Under the pieces are notes generated by a model, which was not told where the DNA came from, made no database searches, and was given only the letters and a program-made list of their open reading frames with translations. Position numbers and translations under genes: made by a program. From assembly GCF_900167935.1 (NCBI RefSeq), contig NZ_FUYL01000004.1, positions 351,046-415,045 of the forward strand: a DNA stretch of 64,000 nt. Direction: 5' to 3'. Position 1 is the stretch's first letter, and each line of letters starts with the position of its first letter. The DNA is from Maribacter arcticus (GTDB taxonomy: Bacteria; Bacteroidota; Bacteroidia; Flavobacteriales; Flavobacteriaceae). Below are positions 9,444 to 17,574 of the stretch, in pieces.

Positions 9444-9458
9444 TAGCTTTAATTTAGA

Positions 9459-9486
9459 AAAGCTATGCTGTCCCCAGCATAGCTTT
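9459..9486 (-). promoter_or_regulatory. Strong hairpin in the coxG-coxD gap
   Basis: AAAGCTATGCTG (9459-9470) pairs perfectly with CAGCATAGCTTT (9475-9486), a 12-bp stem with a four-base loop. Read on the minus strand, four T residues follow. It lies inside the cox operon after the structural genes and coxG and before coxD. It could be a partial terminator or a 3'-end stabiliser that sets the ratio of enzyme to maturation factors. Confidence 0.5.
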
Positions 9487-9509
9487 ATTATTATAGATAA
9501 TTAGTCTAG

Positions 9510-9980
9510 CTATGCTGCTGCCTCTGCCTCGGCAAGTTTCTTTGAAAAATTTGAAACAAACTGCTTAAAAAGCTGATTGGATACCGTTGTAATTAAACGA
9601 GAACCAAATTGAGCAATTTTCCCGTTTACGGTAACGTCCATTATGGCATCTAATTTCACTCCACCTTCAGCACGCTCACTAAGGTCAATAGTCATCATCA
9701 TTTCAGCATTACCGTTACCCTTAGAATCAACACCTTCACCTGTAATAATAATTTTGCGGTTCGCTTTATCAATTTCATTATAATGGATATCGGCATCGTA
9801 TTTGACCCCCATAGGACCGAATTTCATACCAACTTTCCCCTTATAATGATTTTCACCCACCTTTTCATCTATGGTGACACCAGGTACGCAGTCCATTATT
9901 TTTTCTGGATCGATTAGGTGTTCCCAGACTAATTCTGTGCTTTGGGGCACTTCGAATGATTTATCTAATTGTGTTTTCAT
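9510..9980 (-). CDS. coxG: CoxG, SRPBCC-fold CO dehydrogenase accessory protein
   Basis: 156 residues of the CoxG family: an N-terminal SFEVPQSTELVWEHLIDPEK, then DCVPGVTIDE, then KVGMKFGPMGVKYD, typical of the START/SRPBCC hydrophobic-cavity fold. An Ala-rich amphipathic C-terminus (AEAEAAA) ends it. CoxG proteins hold CO dehydrogenase at the membrane, and recent work on a mycobacterial enzyme indicates that they carry menaquinone to it. Flavobacteria use menaquinone, so the role fits. It lies 226 bases after coxL, a gap that contains a 6-bp GC hairpin (10129-10150). It is the only membrane-link candidate in the cox operon. Confidence 0.9.
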   Translation of the reverse strand: MKTQLDKSFEVPQSTELVWEHLIDPEKIMDCVPGVTIDEKVGENHYKGKVGMKFGPMGVKYDADIHYNEIDKANRKIIITGEGVDSKGNGNAEMMMTIDLSERAEGGVKLDAIMDVTVNGKIAQFGSRLITTVSNQLFKQFVSNFSKKLAEAEAAA

Positions 9981-10206
9981 AGTAGTGCAATTTTATTTCA
10001 TTCTCACAAAGGTGAGAACCTATTTATTTTTACTAAATGGTTAATTCAAGTAAAGGGCTTTCTAAACGAAGAACTACCCTACCCTAATGACTTGGGCTTT
10101 CAAACCCTCAGTCAAACAAAGTTGGATACCTCCCATTATTAGAAGGGAGGATCCACTTTATTTTTCCTTTGTTCTTTGCTTTTGAAACTTCTAACCAAAT
10201 ACTTTA

Positions 10207-12573
10207 TTATGCTTTCGCTTTTGCTACTTGAATAGCATCCCAAACCTTATCGGGAGTAATAGGAATATCCAAATGCTTAATTCCTAACGGATACAATGCA
10301 TCTATTATCGCATTTGCAATTGCAGGTGGCGCACCTACCGTTGGTGATTCAGCAACACCTTTTGCACCTAATGGATGATGTGGTGATGGTGTAATAGTAT
10401 GACCCGTTTCCCAATGTGGAGATTCTACTGCGGTTGGCACTAAGTAATCCATTAAAGTTCCATTCAAGACATTTCCTTCATCGTCATAAACGATACCTTC
10501 ATACATAGCAGGGGCAATTCCTTGCGTTAGTCCACCATGTATTTGACCTTCAACAATCATTGGGTTGATGATATTTCCACAGTCATCGATAGCCACAAAG
10601 CGTTTTACATCAATAGCTCCAGTTTCTTCCTCGACCTCAACTACACAAATATAAGCGCCGTTAGGGAAGGTTAAATTTGGTGGATCATAGTAATGTGTTG
10701 CTTCAAATCCGGGTTCCATTCCTTCTGGGAAATTCGTATACGCCGCAAAGGCTACATCTTGAATCGTTTTAGACTTTTCAGGGGCGCCTTTTACAAAGTA
10801 CTTGCCAACTTCCCATTCAATATCCTCTTCGCTAACTTCTAACAAGTGAGCAGCAATTTTCTTGCCCTTATCACGAAGTTTACGTGCTGCTATCGCCGCA
10901 GCAGCTCCTGCTGTAGGTGTACTTCTACTTGCATAAGTACCTAACCCATAAGGTGCTGTATCTGTATCTCCTTCATCAATTTCAATATCAGTGTAAGGAA
11001 TTCCCAATTCTTCCGCTAGAATCTGAGCGTAGGTCGTTTCATGACCTTGACCTTGTGACTTCGTACCAAAGCGTGCCAATGCCTTTCCTGTAGGATGTAC
11101 ACGTATTTCAGCACTATCGAACATCTTTATTCCTAAAATATCAAAATCTTTAGATGGTCCTGCGCCTACAACTTCCGTAAAAGTACAAATGCCAATACCC
11201 ATCAATTTTCCTTGTGCTCGCTTCTCGGCTTGCTCCTTTTTATAATCGGCGTACCCAATCATATCCATGGCTTTTTCTAAAGTTTGTTTATAATCGCCAC
11301 TATCATAGCTCCATCCTAAGGGAGAGGCATATGGAAATTGTTCCTTTTTAATAAAGTTTTCGAAACGTAATTGCGCAGGATCTTTACCTATTTCAGCAGC
11401 CAGTTTATCAACCATACGCTCGATTGCATGTACAGCTTCCGTCACACGGAAAGAGCAGCGATAGGCTACACCACCTGGTGCTTTATTTGTATATACCGCG
11501 TCTAATTCTGCAAAAGCATGTTCGTAATCATACGAACCTGTACAGATAGAGAACATGCCCGTAGGATATTTAGAAGGATTAGCGGATGAATCTGTGTATC
11601 CATGATCCGCTAAAGTCGAAACTTTAAAGGCCTGAATTTTACCATCTTTGGTAGCCGCCAATTCACAGTCCATATGATAGTCACGTGCAAAGCCATTAAC
11701 CAAATTCTCAGAACGATCTTCAATCCATTTCACTGGTTTTCCTATTAAAAAGGAAGCTGCAATAGCTATTACATACCCAGGATATACAGGCACCTTTCCT
11801 CCAAAACCACCCCCAATATCAGGAGCAATAATTCGAATTTTTTCTTCAGATAGACCAACATGTCCGGCAACCAAGGCTAGAATAGTACGAATCGCATGTG
11901 GCGCCTGAGATGTTAAATAAATCAACATTTTCTCGGTATCCTTATCATAGGAAGCAACCACACCACAAGTTTCAATAGATGCAACATGAATTCTTGGTAA
12001 ATAAATACGTTCCTTTACAACCACATCGGCAGCGGCAATAGCAGCATCCGTTTTTGCCCTTTCGCCTCGTTCCCAATGGTAAATATGATTATCTTTTTGA
12101 CCTTCTTTATCAGGACGCAACAAAGGTGCATCTTTATCTAGGGCTTTATATGGGTCAACAAGTGCTTTCATTGGCTCGTATTGAACGTCTACAGCTTCTG
12201 CCCCATCAACAGCAATATATCTATCTGTAGCAATAACAGCGCACACTTCTTGCGATTGGTGCATAACTGTATCCGTAGGTAAAACCATTTGTGAATCTGA
12301 AAGTAATGTAGGCATCCAATGCAAATTGTATTGCGCTAGGTCTTCTCCAGTAATGACAGCTAAAACTCCATCAATGGCCAACGCTTTTTCTTTATTGATA
12401 CTTAAGATTTTGGCATAGGCGTAAGGACTACGCACAATGACCATATGCAACATGCCAGGTAATTTCACATCATCGGTAAACTTACCTTTGCCGTGCAAAA
12501 ATCTTGCATCTTCTTTTCGTTTTACAGAGTGGCCCATTCCGCCAACCTCTGGTGATGTTTTACATTTAAACAT
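10207..12573 (-). CDS. coxL: CO dehydrogenase large subunit CoxL, form I (Mo-Cu active site)
   Basis: 788 residues, close to the roughly 800 of known CoxL. Catalyses oxidation of CO with water to CO2, two electrons and two protons at a molybdopterin site bridged through sulfur to copper. The decisive feature is the active-site loop AYRCSFR at residues 370-376, where Cys373 is the copper ligand. This is the form I signature; form II enzymes have AYRGAGR. GVAESPTVG near the C-terminus supplies the catalytic Glu (Glu742). DIGGGFGGK and GQGHETTYAQ cofactor motifs are also present. The order M-S-L matches bona fide CO dehydrogenases. The neighbouring form II or xanthine dehydrogenase families would not share the Cys loop. 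The form I call from sequence is firm; activity is unproven. Confidence 0.95.
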   Translation of the reverse strand: MFKCKTSPEVGGMGHSVKRKEDARFLHGKGKFTDDVKLPGMLHMVIVRSPYAYAKILSINKEKALAIDGVLAVITGEDLAQYNLHWMPTLLSDSQMVLPTDTVMHQSQEVCAVIATDRYIAVDGAEAVDVQYEPMKALVDPYKALDKDAPLLRPDKEGQKDNHIYHWERGERAKTDAAIAAADVVVKERIYLPRIHVASIETCGVVASYDKDTEKMLIYLTSQAPHAIRTILALVAGHVGLSEEKIRIIAPDIGGGFGGKVPVYPGYVIAIAASFLIGKPVKWIEDRSENLVNGFARDYHMDCELAATKDGKIQAFKVSTLADHGYTDSSANPSKYPTGMFSICTGSYDYEHAFAELDAVYTNKAPGGVAYRCSFRVTEAVHAIERMVDKLAAEIGKDPAQLRFENFIKKEQFPYASPLGWSYDSGDYKQTLEKAMDMIGYADYKKEQAEKRAQGKLMGIGICTFTEVVGAGPSKDFDILGIKMFDSAEIRVHPTGKALARFGTKSQGQGHETTYAQILAEELGIPYTDIEIDEGDTDTAPYGLGTYASRSTPTAGAAAAIAARKLRDKGKKIAAHLLEVSEEDIEWEVGKYFVKGAPEKSKTIQDVAFAAYTNFPEGMEPGFEATHYYDPPNLTFPNGAYICVVEVEEETGAIDVKRFVAIDDCGNIINPMIVEGQIHGGLTQGIAPAMYEGIVYDDEGNVLNGTLMDYLVPTAVESPHWETGHTITPSPHHPLGAKGVAESPTVGAPPAIANAIIDALYPLGIKHLDIPITPDKVWDAIQVAKAKA

Positions 12574-12597
12574 AGTTAATTTATTTAGAGGTTAGAC

Positions 12598-13089
12598 TTA
12601 GACTGAAGCTTCTTTTTCTTTTGCCATTTCTGCCGCAGCTTGCTGCACAGATTTTACGATATTGTTGTAACCAGTACAACGACAAAGATTTCCTGAAATA
12701 CCCCAACGTATTTCTTTTTCAGTAGGGTTCGGGTTTGTTTTCAACAGATCTATTGACCTCATTATCATTCCAGGCGTACAGAAACCACAATGCAGACCAT
12801 GTTGGTCATGAAATGCTTTTTGCAGCGGATGGTTTGTACCATCTGCGGCAATACCCTCTATTGTTGTGATTTCAGCACCATCTGCTCGAACAGTTAAGTA
12901 GGTGCAAGACTTGACCGATTTACCATCTATTAAAATTGTGCACGCACCACAGCTTGATGTATCACACCCAATATGTGTGCCTGTCATATCTAAATTTTCT
13001 CGAATAAAATGAACCAAGAGCAAGCGCGAATCTACCTCGGCAGTAACGCTCTTTCCATTTATTGTCATTGTTACTTTATGTTTTGCCAT
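12598..13089 (-). CDS. coxS: CO dehydrogenase small iron-sulfur subunit CoxS
   Basis: 163 residues, the expected length. It carries two [2Fe-2S] clusters. The plant-ferredoxin-like set is Cys42, Cys47 and Cys50 (CDTSSCGAC) with Cys62. The helical-domain set is Cys101 and Cys104 (CGFC) with Cys136 and Cys138 (CRC). These relay electrons from the molybdenum site in CoxL to FAD in Cox[15 protein letters not shown] and [12 protein letters not shown] closely follow the CO dehydrogenase version of the family. It lies 6 bases after coxM and 24 bases before coxL, so it is clearly co-transcribed. Confidence 0.95.
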   Translation of the reverse strand: MAKHKVTMTINGKSVTAEVDSRLLLVHFIRENLDMTGTHIGCDTSSCGACTILIDGKSVKSCTYLTVRADGAEITTIEGIAADGTNHPLQKAFHDQHGLHCGFCTPGMIMRSIDLLKTNPNPTEKEIRWGISGNLCRCTGYNNIVKSVQQAAAEMAKEKEASV

Positions 13090-13095
13090 AATTCT

Positions 13096-13965
13096 TTATT
13101 TTCTTGCTCTCTCTAAAGCCTTGTTCAACATTCGTTTTGTTATTGTATTTACTATCGACCGTTTATAAGCTTCTGAACCTCTTAAATCAGATTCAGGCTC
13201 GGCATCTTCACCAGCTATAACACCAACTTGTTCAATGAGTTCATCTGTTATTTTTTTACCGCGAAGTATTTCCTCGCCTCTTTCCAATCGCATCGGCACT
13301 GCGCTAACATTAGTTAGTCCGATACCTATTTCTTGGCATACCCCATCGTCGTCTAGTTCAATATGAACGGCAACACCAGCCGTTGCATAATCACCAACTT
13401 TACGTTCAACCTTATGATATGCACCACCGCTATTCTTTTTTGTTTTTGGAATTTGAATTTCAGTCAATATATCACCAGGCTCCAAAGCAGTCATATAAAA
13501 TCCATGAAAAAAATCATCGATTGGAATTGATTTTTTCCCATCAACGCCTTCAGCAATTATCGTCGCTCGCAATGCTAACATCAACGCTGGTTGGTCATTG
13601 GCAGCATCACCATGGGCGATATTACCACCTATAGTTCCACAGTTTCTAACCGAAGGATCAGCAGTTAACCAAACTGCATCACCGAAAATCGGGTAATTTT
13701 CTTTTAAATTCGGATTATGTTCTAGTTCAGTTTGGGTGGTCAACGCACCTATTTTCAAAAGATTTCCCTCCTCTTTAATGTAAGAGAGCCCTTTAATTTT
13801 ACTGATATCGATAATGTGTTCTGGAGTGGCAAAACGAAGTTTCATCATCGGCAATAGACTATGTCCGCCAGACATGTATTTCGCTTCTTCGCCAAGCTCT
13901 TGTGACAAGGCAATCGCTTCTTTCAAAGTATTAGCCTTGTGGTAATTGAAATTAGCTGGAATCAT
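13096..13965 (-). CDS. coxM: CO dehydrogenase medium FAD-binding subunit CoxM
   Basis: 289 residues, as in known CoxM. The FAD-binding motifs are SGGHSLLPMMKLR from residue 32 and TIGGN at 111-115, the diphosphate-contacting pair of this subunit family. It accepts electrons from CoxS and passes them to quinone or another acceptor. First gene of the operon; transcription probably starts about 30 bases upstream of the ATG, from a promoter with an FNR-like palindrome beside it. The C-terminal domain (KRSIVNTITKRMLNKAL) is typical of the CO dehydrogenase flavoprotein C-terminal region. Confidence 0.95.
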   Translation of the reverse strand: MIPANFNYHKANTLKEAIALSQELGEEAKYMSGGHSLLPMMKLRFATPEHIIDISKIKGLSYIKEEGNLLKIGALTTQTELEHNPNLKENYPIFGDAVWLTADPSVRNCGTIGGNIAHGDAANDQPALMLALRATIIAEGVDGKKSIPIDDFFHGFYMTALEPGDILTEIQIPKTKKNSGGAYHKVERKVGDYATAGVAVHIELDDDGVCQEIGIGLTNVSAVPMRLERGEEILRGKKITDELIEQVGVIAGEDAEPESDLRGSEAYKRSIVNTITKRMLNKALERARK

Positions 13966-13998
13966 AATGTTTTAGGAATTAAATTACGTAGTAAGCAT

Positions 13999-14029
13999 TA
14001 AATATACCTCAAATACATTAAAATAACAA
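13999..14029 (-). promoter_or_regulatory. coxM: Predicted coxM promoter (-33 TTG, -7 TATATTTA)
   Basis: On the minus strand TTG (14029-14027) is followed after 20 bases by TATATTTA (14006-13999). That fits the Bacteroidota pattern TTG, about 19 bases, TAnnTTTG, with one mismatch at the last position. The start site would be near 13996, giving a leader of about 30 bases before the coxM ATG. Confidence 0.5.
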
Positions 14030-14042
14030 TGATGTAGATCAT
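14029..14042. promoter_or_regulatory. FNR-like inverted repeat upstream of coxM
   Basis: ATGAT-GTAG-ATCAT is a perfect 5-bp inverted repeat with a four-base spacer. It differs from the FNR consensus TTGAT-N4-ATCAA only at the two outer bases. It abuts the predicted -33 element of coxM, with its centre about 40 bases before the predicted start site, where class II activators of the CRP/FNR family bind. The divergent desulfurase gene starts 123 bases away. Binding is inferred. Confidence 0.4.
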
Positions 14043-14165
14043 ATGCTATTAATTTAATAAAAAATTAACCTTGACTAATCCCCATCCCAATATTCTGAAT
14101 CTTGTAAGCATCAAAAATTATTTAATCCTTACCTTTATAAAGAAGAAATCGACGAAGCTCAAAAA

Positions 14166-15356
14166 ATGTACTCCCAACTCTATTTTGATTACAATGCAAC
14201 CACTCCTTGCCTTAAAGAAGTAGTAGATAGCATGTTACCTTATTTTAATCAGGATTTTGGAAATCCATCAAGTAGCCATCACCCTTATGGTTGGTTAGCA
14301 AAAAGTGCAGTTGAAGATGCTACACTAGCTATCGCCCAAAATTTAGGTATTTCGCCAAGTAGTTTAGTATTTACTTCTGGCGCTACAGAGAGCATTAATA
14401 TGGTTTTAAAAGGGGTTGCTCGAAAAATGCAATCCAAAGGAAATCATATCATTACAACAAAATCAGAACATAAGGCTGTTTTGGATACTTGTGCTTTTTT
14501 AGAAGAAAATGGTTTTGAAGTGACTTATTTAGACGTTGATTCTAAAGGATTGATTTCCGTTGAAATGTTAAGCGAAATGTTGCGCCCTGAAACTATTCTG
14601 GTGTCTATTTTATACGCTAACAATGAAACTGGTACAGTTCAACCCTTAGATGAAATATCAAGACTGACCCATAAAAATGGAAGTTTGCTATTTTCTGATA
14701 CTACCCAAGCTTTGGGAAAAGTAGATTTAAGCAAAGTATTCCAGCTAGTTGATTTCGCCTGTTTTTCAGCCCATAAAGTATATGGCCCTAAAGGAATTGG
14801 ATTGGTATTTATAAAGGATAATGAGGACGGAAATGGTTTACCTAGTTTTATCCAGGGAGGAGGTCAACAAAAAAAACAAAGAGGTGGGACTATAAACACA
14901 CCTTTAATAGTAGGTTTCTCAAAAGCGATTGCATTGGCCATTGAGAATATTAATATAGAAACACAGCGCTTAAAAACTTTGCGAAATAAACTGGAAACAG
15001 GTTTGCTACAAATTGAATTAGCAATATCGAACAGTACAACTCCCCAGCGATTACCAAATACTGTTCATATTTCTTTTCCCTATGTTGATGGTGCAAATTT
15101 GTTAACTGCTCTCAGTCGACAAATTGCCGTTTCAAATGGGTCCGCTTGTAATTCTGCTTCTGTAGAACCTTCGCATGTATTAACGGCTATGGGTATTGAG
15201 CGAAGTTTGGCTTATGCCTCTTTGCGATTAAGCCTAGGGAAATATTCTACGGAAAATGATATTGAAAAAGCGATTGCAATAATTACCAACGAAGTTGTCA
15301 AACAACGAGATAACAATATTCTTTGGGATCGGCGTGAAAAAGAACCCACCCCTTAA
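14166..15356 (+). CDS. NifS/IscS-like cysteine desulfurase of the CO dehydrogenase region
   Basis: 396 residues, a full-length PLP-dependent desulfurase that takes sulfur from cysteine. Motifs: DYNATTPCLKEV at the N-terminus, FTSGATESIN for phosphate binding, SAHKVYGPKG with the PLP lysine, and SNGSACNSASVEPSHVL with the persulfide Cys. It diverges from coxM across a 200-base gap and faces a second XdhC gene. In Rhodobacter capsulatus a NifS-type enzyme works with XdhC to add the Mo sulfido ligand, so a role in supplying the bridging sulfur of the Cu-S-Mo site is likely here. A separate desulfurase at 51461 probably does general Fe-S work. Confidence 0.85.
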   Translation: MYSQLYFDYNATTPCLKEVVDSMLPYFNQDFGNPSSSHHPYGWLAKSAVEDATLAIAQNLGISPSSLVFTSGATESINMVLKGVARKMQSKGNHIITTKSEHKAVLDTCAFLEENGFEVTYLDVDSKGLISVEMLSEMLRPETILVSILYANNETGTVQPLDEISRLTHKNGSLLFSDTTQALGKVDLSKVFQLVDFACFSAHKVYGPKGIGLVFIKDNEDGNGLPSFIQGGGQQKKQRGGTINTPLIVGFSKAIALAIENINIETQRLKTLRNKLETGLLQIELAISNSTTPQRLPNTVHISFPYVDGANLLTALSRQIAVSNGSACNSASVEPSHVLTAMGIERSLAYASLRLSLGKYSTENDIEKAIAIITNEVVKQRDNNILWDRREKEPTP

Positions 15357-15390
15357 TCTTTTCCGAAGTGGAAAAAATCAATCCTGAAAA

Positions 15391-16497
15391 TTAGTTTCGC
15401 TCATGAATCGGTCCAACCTTATTGCGAAGCATGCCTCCGGTATTTCCAGAAAGAACACTTAATATTTCACTGAATAAACTCATAGCTATTTCTTCTGGTG
15501 TATTGGCGCCTATTTCTAATCCGCATGGCGCATAAATTCGTTGAAGTTCATCTTTTGAAAACTCAAAACCATTTAATTTAAATTCTGCAATCATTTTATC
15601 AAAGCGTTTTCTTGGTCCTAAAGAAGCTATATAAGGAGCGGGGCTATTTACCAATTGTCTTAGATTTTCATAATCGGTTTTATAATCATGTGCCATTAAA
15701 ATAATTGCTGTACGACTATCTATTTTTGGGCGGGCATCAAAATCTTTTAGATAGATGTATTTTACAGATTGTAATTTTTCCTTTTTGAGCTTCTGAACAT
15801 TACCTACTAAGCTTACATCCCAATCCATCAATTTTGCCATTTCAAGCATGGGGTATACATCATAATTGTCACCATAAATTGCTAAATGAAATTGCGGTGG
15901 AATTAGTTCGATAAAAACACTTGCCTTCACCCCTTGGTTTTCAAAATGATAGGTTTTCGATTTTTGGTTTTCTAAAACATCTTTAATTCTGTCTTGAAGA
16001 AAATTTCGTAATCCATTAGGTTGGCAATCTTCTAAAGACGCTGAATGCTTATTATAATAAAAACTTCTTCCTAATGGTATAGTTTCTATTTGGGTATTTA
16101 GCGCTGTTACCGTAGTGATAACATGAAATCCTCTATCTGAAACACATTTCTGTAACATTTCTAAAGTAGCAGAATTTTCAGAAATAGGTGAAATCAAAAC
16201 ATCAATGACCCCATTACAACCTAAACCGACACCAATTTCATTTTCTTTAGAAGTGTCATAGGTTACAATAGATGGTTCTTGTTTAAGAATTGCGATTTGA
16301 GAACGTTGTAAAGCATCTCCCTCTAAACATCCTCCACTTATTCCGCCTTCAAAAACCCCAGATTCAAAAACAAGCATTCGAGCACCTTCTCTTCTATATG
16401 ATGACTCTTCTACTCTCACTACCTGCGCTATGGCACATTTCTCACCAGATTCTTTGAAATTATTGTACAGTTGAAGAATCGATTTAATTTCTTTCAT
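15391..16497 (-). CDS. Second XdhC/CoxI family Moco maturation protein
   Basis: 368 residues, both XdhC lobes present: GGISGGCLEGDAL with the conserved Cys in the N-terminal lobe and a C-terminal Rossmann-like lobe ending in PCGLEIGANTPEEIAMSLFSEIL. XdhC binds Moco, protects it and promotes sulfuration before insertion. Unlike the CoxF-like protein this copy has no YHS tail. It is convergent with the NifS-like gene and diverges from moaA. It may correspond to coxI of other clusters. A near-consensus promoter lies just upstream. Confidence 0.88.
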   Translation of the reverse strand: MKEIKSILQLYNNFKESGEKCAIAQVVRVEESSYRREGARMLVFESGVFEGGISGGCLEGDALQRSQIAILKQEPSIVTYDTSKENEIGVGLGCNGVIDVLISPISENSATLEMLQKCVSDRGFHVITTVTALNTQIETIPLGRSFYYNKHSASLEDCQPNGLRNFLQDRIKDVLENQKSKTYHFENQGVKASVFIELIPPQFHLAIYGDNYDVYPMLEMAKLMDWDVSLVGNVQKLKKEKLQSVKYIYLKDFDARPKIDSRTAIILMAHDYKTDYENLRQLVNSPAPYIASLGPRKRFDKMIAEFKLNGFEFSKDELQRIYAPCGLEIGANTPEEIAMSLFSEILSVLSGNTGGMLRNKVGPIHERN

Positions 16498-16530
16498 TTT
16501 TATAGGTTATAATTTTCTTTTTCGCATTAA

Positions 16531-16564
16531 CAAAGCTAATATATCTAAAAATACCTATATTCAA
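16531..16564 (-). promoter_or_regulatory. Predicted promoter of the second xdhC-type gene
   Basis: On the minus strand TTG (16564-16562) is followed after 23 bases by TAGCTTTG (16538-16531), an exact TAnnTTTG match. It lies 33 bases before the ATG at 16497. Confidence 0.45.
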
Positions 16565-16589
16565 TATTCTTAAACTCCCGAGTATTGCT

Positions 16590-17573
16590 ATGAAGGATTC
16601 CTTTGACAGAACTATAGATTATGTTCGTATTGCTGTAACAGACCGCTGTAATTTGCGGTGCTTTTACTGTATGCCGGCAGAAGGCATACCCTATGAACCT
16701 AAAGCACATTTACTTAGTTATGAGGAAATTACTCGATTACTAAAAGTATTAGGTGAACTGGGTTTTCAAAAAGTACGATTTACCGGTGGCGAACCTTTTC
16801 TTCGTAAAGATTTCATGAAATTGTTGGAAAATACTGCAGGATTAGATGATTACAAATCCATCCATATTACTTCAAACGGCACACTTTTACAAAAACATAT
16901 TCCGAAATTAAAGGAATTAGGAATCACCAAAATCAACCTAAGTATTGACTCTTTGGATAAGGAACGCTTTCATAAAATCACCCGTCGTGATGATTTTGAA
17001 AAAGTAATTGAGACATTTCACATGCTCATTGACAACGGATTTAAAATCAAACTGAATGCGGTCATCATGAAAGGTATCAATACCCAAGATATTATTCCTT
17101 TAGCAGAATTGGCTAAAGATTATCCTGTTGATGTACGTTTTATTGAAGAAATGCCTTTTAATGGTGGATATAAAGAAAATGTAGAGATGTATTCGGCACG
17201 TGATATCAATGCCGATTTAAAAGCGCATTTTTCTGGTTTAGAAGAAATTCCTGGTAAACATGGTGATACTGCAAGTTTGCTTTCGGTACCTGGTTACAAA
17301 GGGAATATTGGCGTAATTGCCGCTTTCTCAAGAACCTTTTGTAATACCTGTAATCGACTTCGAATATCTTCTAAAGGAGAAATCAAAAGTTGTTTGTATG
17401 ATGATGGCGTTTTTAATATTCGTGATTATATGCGCTCTGGAGTTACAGATTTAGAATTAGCGGATAAGTTTAGAGAAATCGTTCGCCTCAAACCAAAAGA
17501 CGGATTTGAAGCAGAAAAAATGCGGAAATCTCCAAAAGATGCAATGCAAAGTATGAGTAGTATAGGAGGATAA
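16590..17573 (+). CDS. moaA: GTP 3',8-cyclase MoaA
   Basis: 327 residues, normal length. Radical SAM enzyme for the first step of Moco synthesis, converting GTP to 3',8-cyclo-GTP. The SAM-cluster motif is CNLRCFYC with Cys20, Cys24 and Cys27. A C-terminal second 4Fe-4S set appears in FCNTCNRLRISSKGEIKSC. The protein ends in SIGG; the Gly-Gly tail is required for activity in known MoaA. One base separates it from moeA, so the two are co-transcribed. Confidence 0.96.
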   Translation: MKDSFDRTIDYVRIAVTDRCNLRCFYCMPAEGIPYEPKAHLLSYEEITRLLKVLGELGFQKVRFTGGEPFLRKDFMKLLENTAGLDDYKSIHITSNGTLLQKHIPKLKELGITKINLSIDSLDKERFHKITRRDDFEKVIETFHMLIDNGFKIKLNAVIMKGINTQDIIPLAELAKDYPVDVRFIEEMPFNGGYKENVEMYSARDINADLKAHFSGLEEIPGKHGDTASLLSVPGYKGNIGVIAAFSRTFCNTCNRLRISSKGEIKSCLYDDGVFNIRDYMRSGVTDLELADKFREIVRLKPKDGFEAEKMRKSPKDAMQSMSSIGG

Positions 17574-17574
17574 T

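Noticed and set aside
10207..12573. Xanthine dehydrogenase or form II aldehyde-oxidase-like enzyme as the identity of the large subunit
   Set aside because: The active-site loop reads AYRCSFR with the copper-ligand Cys, and the gene order is M-S-L with coxG, coxD, coxE and coxF following. Form II and xanthine enzymes have a different loop (AYRGAGR type) and usually another order.
14102..14137. Promoter for the NifS-like gene (TTG at 14102, TACCTTTA at 14130)
   Set aside because: The -7 box has one mismatch and the spacing of 25 bases is too long for the Bacteroidota pattern.
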